From the IMG/VR virus record IMGVR_UViG_3300046516_001130, positions 1-25,157 of that record: 25,157 bases of DNA. The stretch is one strand, 5' to 3'. The notes beneath the pieces were generated by a model. The model worked only from the letters and a program-made list of their open reading frames with translations. It did not search any database and was not told the origin of the DNA. Origin of the DNA: a virus. The position numbers and the translations under genes were made by a program. The number at the start of each line of letters is the position of its first letter. The first letter of the stretch is position 1. Of the stretch, positions 6,471-15,075 are shown piece by piece.

Positions 6471-8159
6471 CTATGCGTAGAACTTCAGCCATGCCGCGCA
6501 GTTCGCGGGATAGACCGTCAGCGTGTTGCCCGACCCCGTCAACACATACATGGACAGGGTGTGCATCCCCGGGGCAAGTTTGTTACTGGAAATGCCGACG
6601 CTGGCAGTCGATCCGATCCCCCCCGCACCCGTCGCCACTGAGACGAACATTGGGTAGAGTCCGGGCAAAAGCGCGCCATCAACCACGGCAACGATCTGGG
6701 AACCCGTGCCGGTGACGGGCATCAGCCATGCAGCCGTCGCGCTCACTTCCACTTGCTGTGCCTTCGGCAAGTAAAAGATCGTATTACCGACACCGGGGAT
6801 GGCGGCATAACTGGTCGCCGCAGCCATCGCGGCAGGCACACCACCACCGATGCAACTGACGGATTGCAGCGTGACATTGCTGCTCGGCATCCCTGCCACA
6901 TTGGTGAAGTCCACTGCCGTCTGCGCCTGAAGCGCGGAGCCGTCAAACCAGACGACGGCGAGGACCAGTTGGTTCGCGGCCACGGTCGGGGTTGTCGGCA
7001 TCGGGTTCAGGAGCGACCACGTACTGATTCCGGCAACCGAGCAATCGGCCACGACGAAACGGATCCCCGCCGCGCCGGTTGCGCCAGCACTGATCGCACC
7101 CGTCACCTTGCGCCGCGCGCCCTGAATGCTGATCGTCGCCGGGTTGCTCACGGATGCGCTGATCGACACCGTGTTGCCGCTAAAGGAGAGCCGGTTGGGA
7201 CTGAGGAGGTCGTACGTGAACGCCGTTTGCAGGAGATCGTGCAGCGAGGCGTCGGTGAGGCTGTTCCGCACCACGTTCGGATGGATGAAGTCGTTCGTGC
7301 CGGGGTTCTGCGCGTTCAACCCCTGGGGGACACCCACATCCGTACCGGAAATCCAGTACTTGCTGTTGACGGGCGCGCCACTGCCGCCGCCGCCGCCGCC
7401 GACCGCATAGGGCACCGTGCGCGGCGGATTGAGCAGGTAACCACGGGTGCCACCGCCCGCCGTTGCCGCCGCCGCCGCGTTCTGATAGATCGCCGTGCAG
7501 TTGGCAGGGACGAGCAGTTGGCCGAGCAGGTTGACGCCTGCGGGAGCCACCGCTGCGGCACGCGTCCCCGCAGGCGTCCCGAGGACGAGCGTGCCGGAAT
7601 CGTTGTAATAGAGCGGGAAGTACTGCGCCGCCGTCGTGGCAGCGGGCGTCACCGTTTGGCCCGCTGGCGCATCGATCGTCGCGCCGCCGGAGGTCATCAC
7701 CGTGCCGCCCGCACCCGTCAAGACCATCGACGTGCCGGTGGCCGTCACTCTCAGGTCGGTCAGTGAGGAGACATTGATCGGCGTCGTGGGCGAGGCGATG
7801 ATCGTCGGCGTAACCACCGCGTTGTAGAGGGATACCAGTGTGGCCGGTCGCGTGCCGCCGCCCCACGTCGTTGCCGATGACCCCTCGATCGCATTGATGC
7901 GCGTCATGATCTCGCGCAGGCGCGTCTCGACGTTCTGCACCACATCGGATGAAGCGGTGCCAATCGAGGCCGCAACCGTTGCGGGGGCAACGATGTGCGT
8001 CGTCGTGTGCTGGGTGGCGACGATGTCCGTGACCGTCGTGTTTTCCGCGTGCGCCTGAATGTAGTTCATCGCCCGCAGGAGGCCGTTGTTGTAGGCAGCG
8101 GCGATCAGGACGGTGACGCTGTCTTGCCAGAGGTAGTTGCCCATCGGCGGTTGTGGCAT
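6471..8159 (-). CDS. Putative tail fibre or tail-tip structural protein
   Basis: This 562-residue protein is rich in A, G, T, S and V. Residues about 1-95 contain probable helix, including a V-E-T-R-L-R-E-I-M-T-R-I-N stretch that could form a trimeric coiled coil. A beta-rich A/G/T/V segment follows, then a Gly-rich linker (six glycines), G-A-P-V-N-S-K-Y-W, a motif type common in phage fibre proteins, and a C-terminal region probably of jelly-roll type. It lies between the distal tail and SGNH genes, so a receptor-binding or fibre role is likely. GGAGG precedes the ATG at 8159. There is no enzymatic motif. Confidence 0.72.
   Translation of the reverse strand: MPQPPMGNYLWQDSVTVLIAAAYNNGLLRAMNYIQAHAENTTVTDIVATQHTTTHIVAPATVAASIGTASSDVVQNVETRLREIMTRINAIEGSSATTWGGGTRPATLVSLYNAVVTPTIIASPTTPINVSSLTDLRVTATGTSMVLTGAGGTVMTSGGATIDAPAGQTVTPAATTAAQYFPLYYNDSGTLVLGTPAGTRAAAVAPAGVNLLGQLLVPANCTAIYQNAAAAATAGGGTRGYLLNPPRTVPYAVGGGGGGSGAPVNSKYWISGTDVGVPQGLNAQNPGTNDFIHPNVVRNSLTDASLHDLLQTAFTYDLLSPNRLSFSGNTVSISASVSNPATISIQGARRKVTGAISAGATGAAGIRFVVADCSVAGISTWSLLNPMPTTPTVAANQLVLAVVWFDGSALQAQTAVDFTNVAGMPSSNVTLQSVSCIGGGVPAAMAAATSYAAIPGVGNTIFYLPKAQQVEVSATAAWLMPVTGTGSQIVAVVDGALLPGLYPMFVSVATGAGGIGSTASVGISSNKLAPGMHTLSMYVLTGSGNTLTVYPANCAAWLKFYA
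7381..7400 (-). repeat. GCC trinucleotide run encoding a glycine linker
   Basis: A run of GCC/GGC triplets encodes the six-glycine linker of the fibre-like protein. A second short GCC run near 7465-7478 encodes poly-alanine in the same protein. Triplet runs of this kind can change length without a frameshift. Confidence 0.6.
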
Positions 8160-8186
8160 CGTAGCCTCCCGTGAATAGTTTCGCTT

Positions 8187-9215
8187 TCAGAGGAAACGTC
8201 GCTGCCACTGTAAATCGATGGTGCCCCCATACGGTGGCGTACCGGGCACCCCCGCGTTGGCGACGATCAGTTGATTGATGCTGTTCGGGGCGATGATGAA
8301 CCAGTACGGCTGGTAGGGATAGCGCACGCGCCGGTTCTCCCCGTTCGCGATGTTCGAGGCGATGATCGTCTTCTGCCCACAATCGATGATGCAGACTTGC
8401 GGCGGGACGTAGTCGGGCTGTCCCGGCGAACTGTATGGCCCAGAAAGTTGCACCCGCACCGTCAACTGCGGGAAGGTCGGCTTGCCGTTTGCGTCAGGGA
8501 TCGTGACGGAGGTGTTCGCAATCGAGAAGCCGCCGTCCGTGAAGAAGCCGGGGTTGTTCGGATCGGGGACGGGCGCACCACCGTACGGGCCGTAGAGGAT
8601 GAAGCGACAGGTGGTGTCCGCCAGTGTCGGCACGCCCCCCGGCCCCGCCACGGTCGCGTCGGCAAAGCTGGTTGGCAGGGCGATACTGTTCGCTGACAGC
8701 GGCACGCTGGTATCGGTCAGTCGGGTGTTGGTGCCGGGGGGTGTGGCCCCGACGACAATCACATTGCCCGCGCCGACGACCTGTTGCCGTGCCGGGAAGC
8801 GCTCATGCCACGATTCGCGGAGAATGAAGGTCGGCTCCACGTCCACGTAAATCGTTGCCGATGAGGTGTTCGGCCAGCGCAGTTGCGAGAGTTCCGCCGT
8901 GACGACGCGCTCGTAGCCACCGTCATGCGTCCAGATCAACCAGACGGGGAGGCCATTGCCGCAGGCGGCGGCAAAATCGTCTTTCGCCTGATCGGGATTC
9001 CCGTTCGTGAAAATGCGCTCGGGCCACGTGAAGGTCTTCGTGGCAAGCGGCGCGGCATTGTTGCCGAACGGCGAGTAGCCGTAATCGACATTGCTGATCT
9101 CCACCGTCTCCGACCGGCGCTGCCAGCCCATGTCCCCATCGAGATTGTACTTCCCGAACGTGTGCAGCGGCGTGACGCTGCCGCCCACGGCTTCGATCTG
9201 CTTCAGGTAGCCCAT
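8187..9215 (-). CDS. Distal tail (Dit-like) protein
   Basis: This 342-residue protein directly follows the tape measure gene, the usual place for the distal tail protein that caps the tail tube and attaches the tip. The N-terminal half (residues 1-160) has the strand pattern and the W-x-R-R-S-E-T-V-E-I...Y-V-D-V-E-P-T-F sequence type of Dit N-terminal barrels. The C-terminal half looks like a galectin-like or jelly-roll extension ending in W-Q-R-R-F-L. The ATG at 9215 is preferred because GTGAGGG lies upstream and it begins 13 bp after the tape measure stop; a longer frame would overlap the tape measure gene and start with a basic peptide. Confidence 0.75.
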   Translation of the reverse strand: MGYLKQIEAVGGSVTPLHTFGKYNLDGDMGWQRRSETVEISNVDYGYSPFGNNAAPLATKTFTWPERIFTNGNPDQAKDDFAAACGNGLPVWLIWTHDGGYERVVTAELSQLRWPNTSSATIYVDVEPTFILRESWHERFPARQQVVGAGNVIVVGATPPGTNTRLTDTSVPLSANSIALPTSFADATVAGPGGVPTLADTTCRFILYGPYGGAPVPDPNNPGFFTDGGFSIANTSVTIPDANGKPTFPQLTVRVQLSGPYSSPGQPDYVPPQVCIIDCGQKTIIASNIANGENRRVRYPYQPYWFIIAPNSINQLIVANAGVPGTPPYGGTIDLQWQRRFL

Positions 9216-9228
9216 CGCGCCCTCACTC

Positions 9229-12200
9229 TCATGCGATGGTCCGAATGCCGCCCGTGGCGGCCTTGTGTGCGGTGTCGCCACGCGCGGCCGCGTCGAAGGC
9301 CGCGTTGAGCATCGCGGCCACCTGATCGAGCGTCTCGCGGATGATCGCCTGCCGGTCACCACTGGTGACGGTCAGGCCACCGAGATTGATGGTCACCGCC
9401 CCACCGCCACTGTCACCGCCACCGCCAATCGGGGTGACGATCGCGCCAGCGGGGGTGACGGTGACGTGTTCGCTATACCGAGTGATGCCGCCGCCGTTTG
9501 CATCGCCGACGATCGCGGTGCCACCGACGGGGATCATGCCGCCACCCGCCAGGCGCCGGATCGCTCCGGTCGTCGGGTAGTTGGCAAGCGACGTTGCATT
9601 GAGGAGCGATTGCGCCTTTGTCGCCGTGGTCAGCGCCGCCGTCAGACTGGCGCCAATCGCGTCACTCCCCTGTGCCATCAGATTGAACGCCTGCTGCAAG
9701 GAGGCGAGCGCCTGCTGCTCGGCGGTGGCGAGTTCCTGGTATTTGGCGATCTCCGCGTCAATCGAGGCCGTCGCCGTCGTGAACATCGCGTCCTGCGCGG
9801 CGCGCTGATCCTCGATGCCCGCACGATGCTCGAAATCCGCTTCCTGCTGTGCGGCGCGCTGATCGGCAATCGCCGCATCCTGCTCCGCGTACGTGCGCTG
9901 CAGCGCGTCGCTCTGATCTTGCAGGTTCGCCATCCGGTCTTCGTGCGCGCGCTGTGCCGCGATCCGCTCCGTCTCGAGATCGTAGAGGGCATCCGACGAC
10001 ACTTCCGCCTGCTTCTCGATCTGGCGTTGGAGGTCATCGATCGCCGATGCCGACTGCTCGCGCCGGCGCTGATTGAACTCCGTCTCGATTGCCGCCTGCT
10101 CGGACGCCTGCACTTTTGCCCCTGGCGTCGTCGCGGCCGCCGCACCCGCCTCGAGCAACTGCTGCCGTGCGGTGCCGGCGGCATCGGTCGTCCGTGCCGC
10201 GGTCTGTGCGTCCTCGAGTTGATGCCCCAGCCCGCGCGCGGCGAGCGCCTGTTGTTGCGTCAAGGCGCGCTGTCGGTCATCGTTGGCCCGGCTGACTTGC
10301 GTGAACGCCGTGTTCTCTGCCCGCTGCTGATCCTGAATCCCCTGCTGCGCCACCGTGCGCTGCTGCTGGCGCGCGCGATCGGCATCGGCCTGGGCGAACT
10401 GCGCCCGTTGCTGTGTGCGCGAGTCCGCCTGGTCTTGTTGCTGCCGCTGCGCCACGACATCTGCGTGTTGCTTCTCCAGCTCGGTGCGCCGTTGGGTCAG
10501 ATCGTTGATGCGCGTATTGGCCTGCGCCAGCGCATTCATGTGGTCGAGTTGCGCGTTCAGGTTCGTCGCAAGCGGGCCACCAATGGTCTCGGTGATGCGC
10601 TGCTGTGCCGCCGCCAACCCGTCCGTCTGGCCGCGGATCGCCTGTAAGCCCTGCGCCCACGCACCGAGGAAGCCAACGCCCTGCTGCAACGCTTCGTCGG
10701 CGGCGCGGATCGGCGTGTCCGGAAACTTCGTGTTGGCGATCTGCTGGAAGATGGGCAGGAACTGCTGGTAGGTCGCGAGGGCGGACTGCGCGTCACGCGG
10801 GTCGAGGCCGGCGAGCGTCTGGCCGAGTTGGGTACCCTGGACGCCCGCGATGCCAGAGCGGATACCCGCGGCGACGCCACCGCTCGCCGTGGCCGGGCCC
10901 GTCAGGTTCGTGGTGCCACCACCGGCCGCAGCGAGGTACGACTGCGCACCAGAATGGATACCGAGCGCGGCCGCCAGTTCCGGTGACAGGCCGGATGTGC
11001 CACCGGCGGCGCCAATCGAGACGTACTGCGCGCCCTTGCCGACCGATTCGGTATGGATGCGGCTGCCACCGACATCCGCCGTGCTGACCTGCTTGCCGCC
11101 GCCCATGTAGATGGCAACGTGGCCGTTCGTCGCATCGCCGTAGTAGACGAGGTCGCCCGGTTGCGGATCAGTCGTCACCAGCCCTTGCTTTTGCGCTGAG
11201 GCAAAGGCGGCATTGGCGCTGAGCTCATTCTTCCCGGTGGCACCCCGCTTGCCGGTGATCGCCTGGACTGTCTCTTCGACCCACTGCTCGCAGTAGCCCG
11301 CCAGTTTGTCCTGATCGACGTCCGCAAGCGCTTTCTGCACGATCTGGTCACGGACCGTGCTGGCAACCGCGTCATGGGTGCCGGATGCGGCCGGATACTG
11401 CTGCGAGAGGTCCCCGTAGTAACTGACGGTGTTGGCGATGTTCGCTTGCTGTGCCGCACTCGGTGCCGCACTGCCCGCCACGTACCGCTGCCGCACGGCA
11501 GCGAGGTTGCCTGACTGATAGTCGCCCGCGTAGGCGCCTGTGGTGAGATTCGCAGCGAGCGATCGGAAGAAATCCGTGGGACTGCTGTAGGCGGCGTAGG
11601 TGTCTCCCTCGGTGGATACCGGACCACCGCTGCCCTTGATGCCGCCGAAGTTGTTCACCGCCGCCAACGAGGGCGCGACACCCTCATTCTTCACGAACGC
11701 CAGCAGCGCGCGGGGATCGACGTTGTATTCCTGCGCCGCGGCCATCACCCCAGCATAGACCTGCGGGTTGGCAAGCGGACCGGAGGAGACGATGCTGCTG
11801 TACTGTGCCTGCGAGAGCGATTGGAACTGGTTCCAGCCCCCACCGCCGGCGCCGCCTTGCTGCAAGCTGTCATTGCCGTAGGGACCGCCGCCCGTGGAGC
11901 GGATCGTCGTCGGCCGCGCATAGCCGCCATCGCTCGCCGCGGTGGTCGATGCACCCGCTGCCGGTGCGACGCCGGTGGCATTGGCAACAACGGTGGCGAG
12001 CCAGGGCGGCAGACCCGTCAGATGGGTCGCGATCTGGACGTCGATCGTTGCCTGATGCGGCTTCGACAGCAGGTCGTTGATCTGTTCAATCGCCTTGTCG
12101 GTGTTCGTTTTGACATCGATGACGAGTTGCTGCGGCCCGCCCACCTTGCCGATCATGTCTCGGAGCGTGTCGTCGGCCTTTTTCAGGTCCGGGTAGTTCG

Positions 12201-14271
12201 CGGCAATGCCGAGGATGTCACCCGTGGCATGCTGCTGCAAGCCACCCTTCATCTGGTCGATGTTGGCGAGGATGTTCTTGTAGTTCGCGAGCAGTTGCAG
12301 GTCTTCCGGCGTGGCAATGCCGAGGGAGCGCCGACGGTCGGCATCACTGACCGCACCCGTCACCTGGCCGCGGAACGTCGTCAACTGCTGGATCTTCTGA
12401 TCGGTCTCCGTGAGGGTGAGCATGAAACCGCGATACGCAGTTGTCGCCGCATCGGTCGCGTCGGTGAGCGACTTGAACTGCGCGGACAGGGAGGCGAGGT
12501 TGTCGAGCGCCTGATTGCTCTGGCCGAGGTCACGGAGGCTGTCGCGGGCTTTCGCGAGGTCGGGCGCCACCGCGGCGAAGCCCGCGAGCCCGTGCGAGAG
12601 ATCGACCGTACCGACCACCGATGCCGCGCGCTGCCACGCCGTCGTCAGATCGTTGATGTCCTGCTTCGCCCGCTGAATCTGCTCCGGCGTCGCCTGCGCG
12701 CCGGTGGACGTGACGCCGAAGACGCCGCGGCGGATATCCTCCGCGGACGCGCCCACCGCCTGTGCCTGACCCGCTTGCTTGAGGGTGTCCGCAAACTTCT
12801 CGTGCGCCGCGGTGGCAGCATCGACCTGCGCGGTGTGATCCTCAATCGCCTGGTTGAGGTCGCTGTTGAAGACGTCAGACAGTTTCCCGGCGTTGGTGTA
12901 CAGCCCGCCGAACGTCTCCGCGAGCGCCCGCCACTGTTGCCGTGCCTGGTCGGCCGTCAGCGCGCCCGTGCGCACCTGATCGGTCAGATGGCTGATTACG
13001 CCGCTCGTGTTCACTTGTTGAGCGAGGAATGCAGCGCCACCGCCGGCGGGGGGACCGAAATCGCCGGCCGCGCTCTGGTCAGGCGCGGGTCTGGTGTCGG
13101 TGCCCGGCATGCCCGGCATGCCGAACCCGCTCAACGCCCGCCGCGTCCATTGACCGAGGCCGACGGTGGGGAGGCCGCCCGACTCAAATGACTTCACGTC
13201 CTGAGACGAGAGCTTACTGAAGGCCCCCGTGACTGCTTCCACCGCCTTGGTGATCGTCGTCAGGTCCTTGACCATGTCCGCGGCGGCTTGCTTGAACGCC
13301 GGTGACTCCAGCGCCTTGGCCCCCTGATCGACCGCCTTCGAGAGTTCCTCGAACAGCGGCTTGCCGATGTCACCCAACTCCTGCCGGAACGTGTCTTTGA
13401 GGTTTTCGAGCTTCCCCGCGAATGTCTTGGACATCTGGTCCATCAGGTTCGGCAGCTGACTCATCCCCGCGATGATTGCCGCCGACGCGGCCGCCCCGGA
13501 GATCTTCCCCGTCTCCGCCATCTGCCGCGCCTTCGCCTCGGTGACGCCGAGTTGGTCGGCGAGCAGTTTCCAGGCGGGAATGTTCGCCTGGATGAGCTGA
13601 TTCATGTCCTGGGAGTTCAGTTTGATGCTGCCGTGCATCTGGCCCAGGGCGAGTGTCACCCGGTCGAGCGTGTCAGCGTTGCCGCCGGCGGCAGCGACGG
13701 CGTTGCCCATCGCGGTCAGGTCGGGGATGACGTCTTTCGCCGCGAAGCCGACGGCGATCAGTCGCTGCGCGTAGCGATTCACCTGCTCGAAATCGAACGG
13801 GGTTGCTTTCGCGAAGCTCTGCAACTGGCCGATAAAGGCATTCGCCTGACTCGAACTGCCGAGGAGATTGGTGAACGCCACGCGCGACTGCTCAAGCGCG
13901 CTATTGAAACTGACGATCTGGTCGACCGCCGCACCAATGCCCCGGATGATTTGCGAGCCGACAACCGCGCCGATGGCCGCCTGAAGTCCGGTTGCAAGGG
14001 AGGAGATTTTGGCGTCCAGACTGGTCAGCCTATTTTCCGCCTGCGAGGTGTCTACGTTCACGCGGGCCCGTGCCGTCATCTGATTGATCCGCGTCAACTG
14101 GGTCGTGATCTGCCCCAGCTGCTGGTTGACGGTGGTCGTGTTCGCGGCCAGGTTGATGCGCGCACTCTGCTGCCCGAGCAGCGCCACCTCCTGCCGGACG
14201 GCACGCAGCGTCGCCAGGATCTGATCGGCGCCGGTCGCCTGGAGTTGTACCCGGACAAGGGAATCAGGCAC
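9229..14271 (-). CDS. Tape measure protein with two embedded cell-wall hydrolase domains
   Basis: This 1680-residue protein sets tail length and fills the tail tube. Residues about 80-280 match the tape measure N-terminal domain (F-T-N-L-L-G-S...A-T-P-F-D-F...N-I-P-A-W-K-L-L). Residues about 820-960 look like a lysozyme or glucosaminidase-type domain (Y-N-V-D-P-R-A-L-L-A-F-V-K-N-E). Residues about 985-1085 resemble a CHAP or NlpC/P60 cysteine hydrolase, with G-Y-C-E-Q-W and N-G-H-V-A-I-Y as the Cys and His motifs. Residues about 1225-1525 are a long Q/R/A/D-rich coiled coil. The GTG start at 14271 has GAGGAG six nt upstream and lies just inside the chaperone T-frame end. The hydrolases would cut peptidoglycan during DNA entry. 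Confidence 0.93.
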   Translation of the reverse strand: MPDSLVRVQLQATGADQILATLRAVRQEVALLGQQSARINLAANTTTVNQQLGQITTQLTRINQMTARARVNVDTSQAENRLTSLDAKISSLATGLQAAIGAVVGSQIIRGIGAAVDQIVSFNSALEQSRVAFTNLLGSSSQANAFIGQLQSFAKATPFDFEQVNRYAQRLIAVGFAAKDVIPDLTAMGNAVAAAGGNADTLDRVTLALGQMHGSIKLNSQDMNQLIQANIPAWKLLADQLGVTEAKARQMAETGKISGAAASAAIIAGMSQLPNLMDQMSKTFAGKLENLKDTFRQELGDIGKPLFEELSKAVDQGAKALESPAFKQAAADMVKDLTTITKAVEAVTGAFSKLSSQDVKSFESGGLPTVGLGQWTRRALSGFGMPGMPGTDTRPAPDQSAAGDFGPPAGGGAAFLAQQVNTSGVISHLTDQVRTGALTADQARQQWRALAETFGGLYTNAGKLSDVFNSDLNQAIEDHTAQVDAATAAHEKFADTLKQAGQAQAVGASAEDIRRGVFGVTSTGAQATPEQIQRAKQDINDLTTAWQRAASVVGTVDLSHGLAGFAAVAPDLAKARDSLRDLGQSNQALDNLASLSAQFKSLTDATDAATTAYRGFMLTLTETDQKIQQLTTFRGQVTGAVSDADRRRSLGIATPEDLQLLANYKNILANIDQMKGGLQQHATGDILGIAANYPDLKKADDTLRDMIGKVGGPQQLVIDVKTNTDKAIEQINDLLSKPHQATIDVQIATHLTGLPPWLATVVANATGVAPAAGASTTAASDGGYARPTTIRSTGGGPYGNDSLQQGGAGGGGWNQFQSLSQAQYSSIVSSGPLANPQVYAGVMAAAQEYNVDPRALLAFVKNEGVAPSLAAVNNFGGIKGSGGPVSTEGDTYAAYSSPTDFFRSLAANLTTGAYAGDYQSGNLAAVRQRYVAGSAAPSAAQQANIANTVSYYGDLSQQYPAASGTHDAVASTVRDQIVQKALADVDQDKLAGYCEQWVEETVQAITGKRGATGKNELSANAAFASAQKQGLVTTDPQPGDLVYYGDATNGHVAIYMGGGKQVSTADVGGSRIHTESVGKGAQYVSIGAAGGTSGLSPELAAALGIHSGAQSYLAAAGGGTTNLTGPATASGGVAAGIRSGIAGVQGTQLGQTLAGLDPRDAQSALATYQQFLPIFQQIANTKFPDTPIRAADEALQQGVGFLGAWAQGLQAIRGQTDGLAAAQQRITETIGGPLATNLNAQLDHMNALAQANTRINDLTQRRTELEKQHADVVAQRQQQDQADSRTQQRAQFAQADADRARQQQRTVAQQGIQDQQRAENTAFTQVSRANDDRQRALTQQQALAARGLGHQLEDAQTAARTTDAAGTARQQLLEAGAAAATTPGAKVQASEQAAIETEFNQRRREQSASAIDDLQRQIEKQAEVSSDALYDLETERIAAQRAHEDRMANLQDQSDALQRTYAEQDAAIADQRAAQQEADFEHRAGIEDQRAAQDAMFTTATASIDAEIAKYQELATAEQQALASLQQAFNLMAQGSDAIGASLTAALTTATKAQSLLNATSLANYPTTGAIRRLAGGGMIPVGGTAIVGDANGGGITRYSEHVTVTPAGAIVTPIGGGGDSGGGAVTINLGGLTVTSGDRQAIIRETLDQVAAMLNAAFDAAARGDTAHKAATGGIRTIA

Positions 14272-14274
14272 GCA

Positions 14275-14966
14275 TCACTCCTCGGCGTTCTTGGCCGCAA
14301 ACTTGGCCTGCACTTGCGCGTCGGCCTGCGCGGCGAATCGAGCTTCGCGCTCTTCGTCCGTTTCGGGTTCGGCCAGGGATTCCCGCAGCTGTGCGCGCAT
14401 CGCTTTGAGCCCGATGCCGAAGATGCGTGCCGGGTCGGAGGCGGGCAGGCCCATCGAGGCGTCCTGCGAGCAGAACGTCTCGTACCAGTCGCAGTGTCGT
14501 TTGAAGGTTATGGGGTCGGCTTCGACGAGGTCGCGGATTTCCCAGACGGTTTTGTGGAGGGCGGCGGCGAGGCCATAGAGAGCATAGGTTTGAGGATAAA
14601 AGGGTCTGGTTCAGCGGCTTTCTCTGCCGCCTCATCACGATAATCGCCCGTGATCTTCACCACGAACTCGCGTGCGGGCTGGTAGAACCACGCCCCAATC
14701 GCCAACGCTTCGTCAGCGGTGAGCGGCGTGTTCGTCTCGCTGACAAAGCCCATCGCCGCCACCGTGGCATCGTAGCGCGCCGTCGAGAGGTTCGGATTTT
14801 CCGCTTGCAGTTTCACCAGCGTATCGGCCTGGAAGCCGTCGAGGCGGCGGAAGTAGTACGTGTCGCCGTCGATCTCCAGCGGCTGCGGCATGTACCGCTG
14901 CTCGCTCTTCTGTTTCAAGCGCGCGATGGCGTTCAGGCCATTCGGGCTCGCGCCGTTCTCACTCAT
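14275..14966 (-). CDS. Tail assembly chaperone GT, made by -1 frameshift
   Basis: A long chaperone is predicted. The first 123 codons are shared with G. At C-CCT-TTT the ribosome would slip back one base and read 107 more residues in the T frame, ending at a TGA at 14277-14275, for a product of 230 residues. The T frame begins Y-P-Q-T-Y-A-L-Y-G-L and is rich in conserved-looking aromatic and charged residues (V-W-E-I-R-D-L-V-E, H-C-D-W-Y-E-T-F). It has no own start signal near its beginning. G/GT pairs directly upstream of the tape measure gene are a conserved feature of long-tailed phages; they hold the tape measure protein during tail tube assembly. Confidence 0.85.
14508..14966 (-). CDS. 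Tail assembly chaperone G (unshifted product)
   Basis: The zero-frame product has 152 residues. Its body (L-E-I-D-G-D-T-Y-Y-F-R-R-L-D-G-F-Q-A-D) resembles tail assembly chaperone proteins of long-tailed phages. Past the slippery site the zero frame gives a low-complexity S/P/K tail (M-A-S-P-P-P-S-T-K-P), as expected where the other frame is the selected one. The ATG at 14966 is preceded by AAGGGG. That site can pair with AGACCCCT further upstream in the mRNA. Confidence 0.85.
   Translation of the reverse strand: MSENGASPNGLNAIARLKQKSEQRYMPQPLEIDGDTYYFRRLDGFQADTLVKLQAENPNLSTARYDATVAAMGFVSETNTPLTADEALAIGAWFYQPAREFVVKITGDYRDEAAEKAAEPDPFILKPMLSMASPPPSTKPSGKSATSSKPTP
14598..14604 (-). promoter_or_regulatory. 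-1 ribosomal frameshift slippery heptamer C CCT TTT
   Basis: On the coding strand CCCTTTT fits the X-XXY-YYZ rule in the zero frame of G (C CCT TTT, then A TC). After a -1 slip both tRNAs can re-pair, and the T frame stays open for 107 codons until it meets the tape measure start. I see no obvious strong stem-loop immediately downstream. Confidence 0.8.
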
Positions 14967-14969
14967 TGA

Positions 14970-15013
14970 AGACCCCTTCTGTGTGGTGACGAGCCGGGCA
15001 TTGGGAGGGGTCT
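14970..15013 (-). other. Inverted repeat that could mask the chaperone ribosome-binding site
   Basis: AGACCCCT (14970-14977) and AGGGGTCT (15006-15013) are perfect 8-bp inverted arms with a 28-nt loop. In the mRNA the arm nearest the chaperone start contains its AAGGGG ribosome-binding site. Pairing would therefore lower chaperone translation relative to the major tail protein just upstream. Folding was judged by eye. Confidence 0.45.
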
Positions 15014-15075
15014 CACACTACCCGCCGCCCCGCTCGCCATCGTCTGGCACATCATCCACCGCAATCTGCACTCAA

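Noticed and set aside
5268-6641. Plus-strand open frame of 457 codons opposite the SGNH gene
   Set aside because: Arg-rich composition typical of a high-GC shadow frame; the opposite strand has clear catalytic motifs.
9265-10647. Plus-strand open frame of 460 codons opposite the tape measure gene
   Set aside because: An Arg/Leu-rich shadow of the coiled-coil part of the tape measure gene; no plausible fold or start signal.
11821-13191. Plus-strand open frame of 456 codons opposite the tape measure gene
   Set aside because: Again Arg/Val-rich with no recognisable domain, fully inside a well-supported gene.
14963-15055. Thirty-codon minus-strand frame overlapping the chaperone start as ATGA
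   Set aside because: The overlap is tempting, but the product is very short, Pro/Ser/Arg-rich and without a good ribosome-binding site; the region is better explained by the inverted repeat at 14970-15013.
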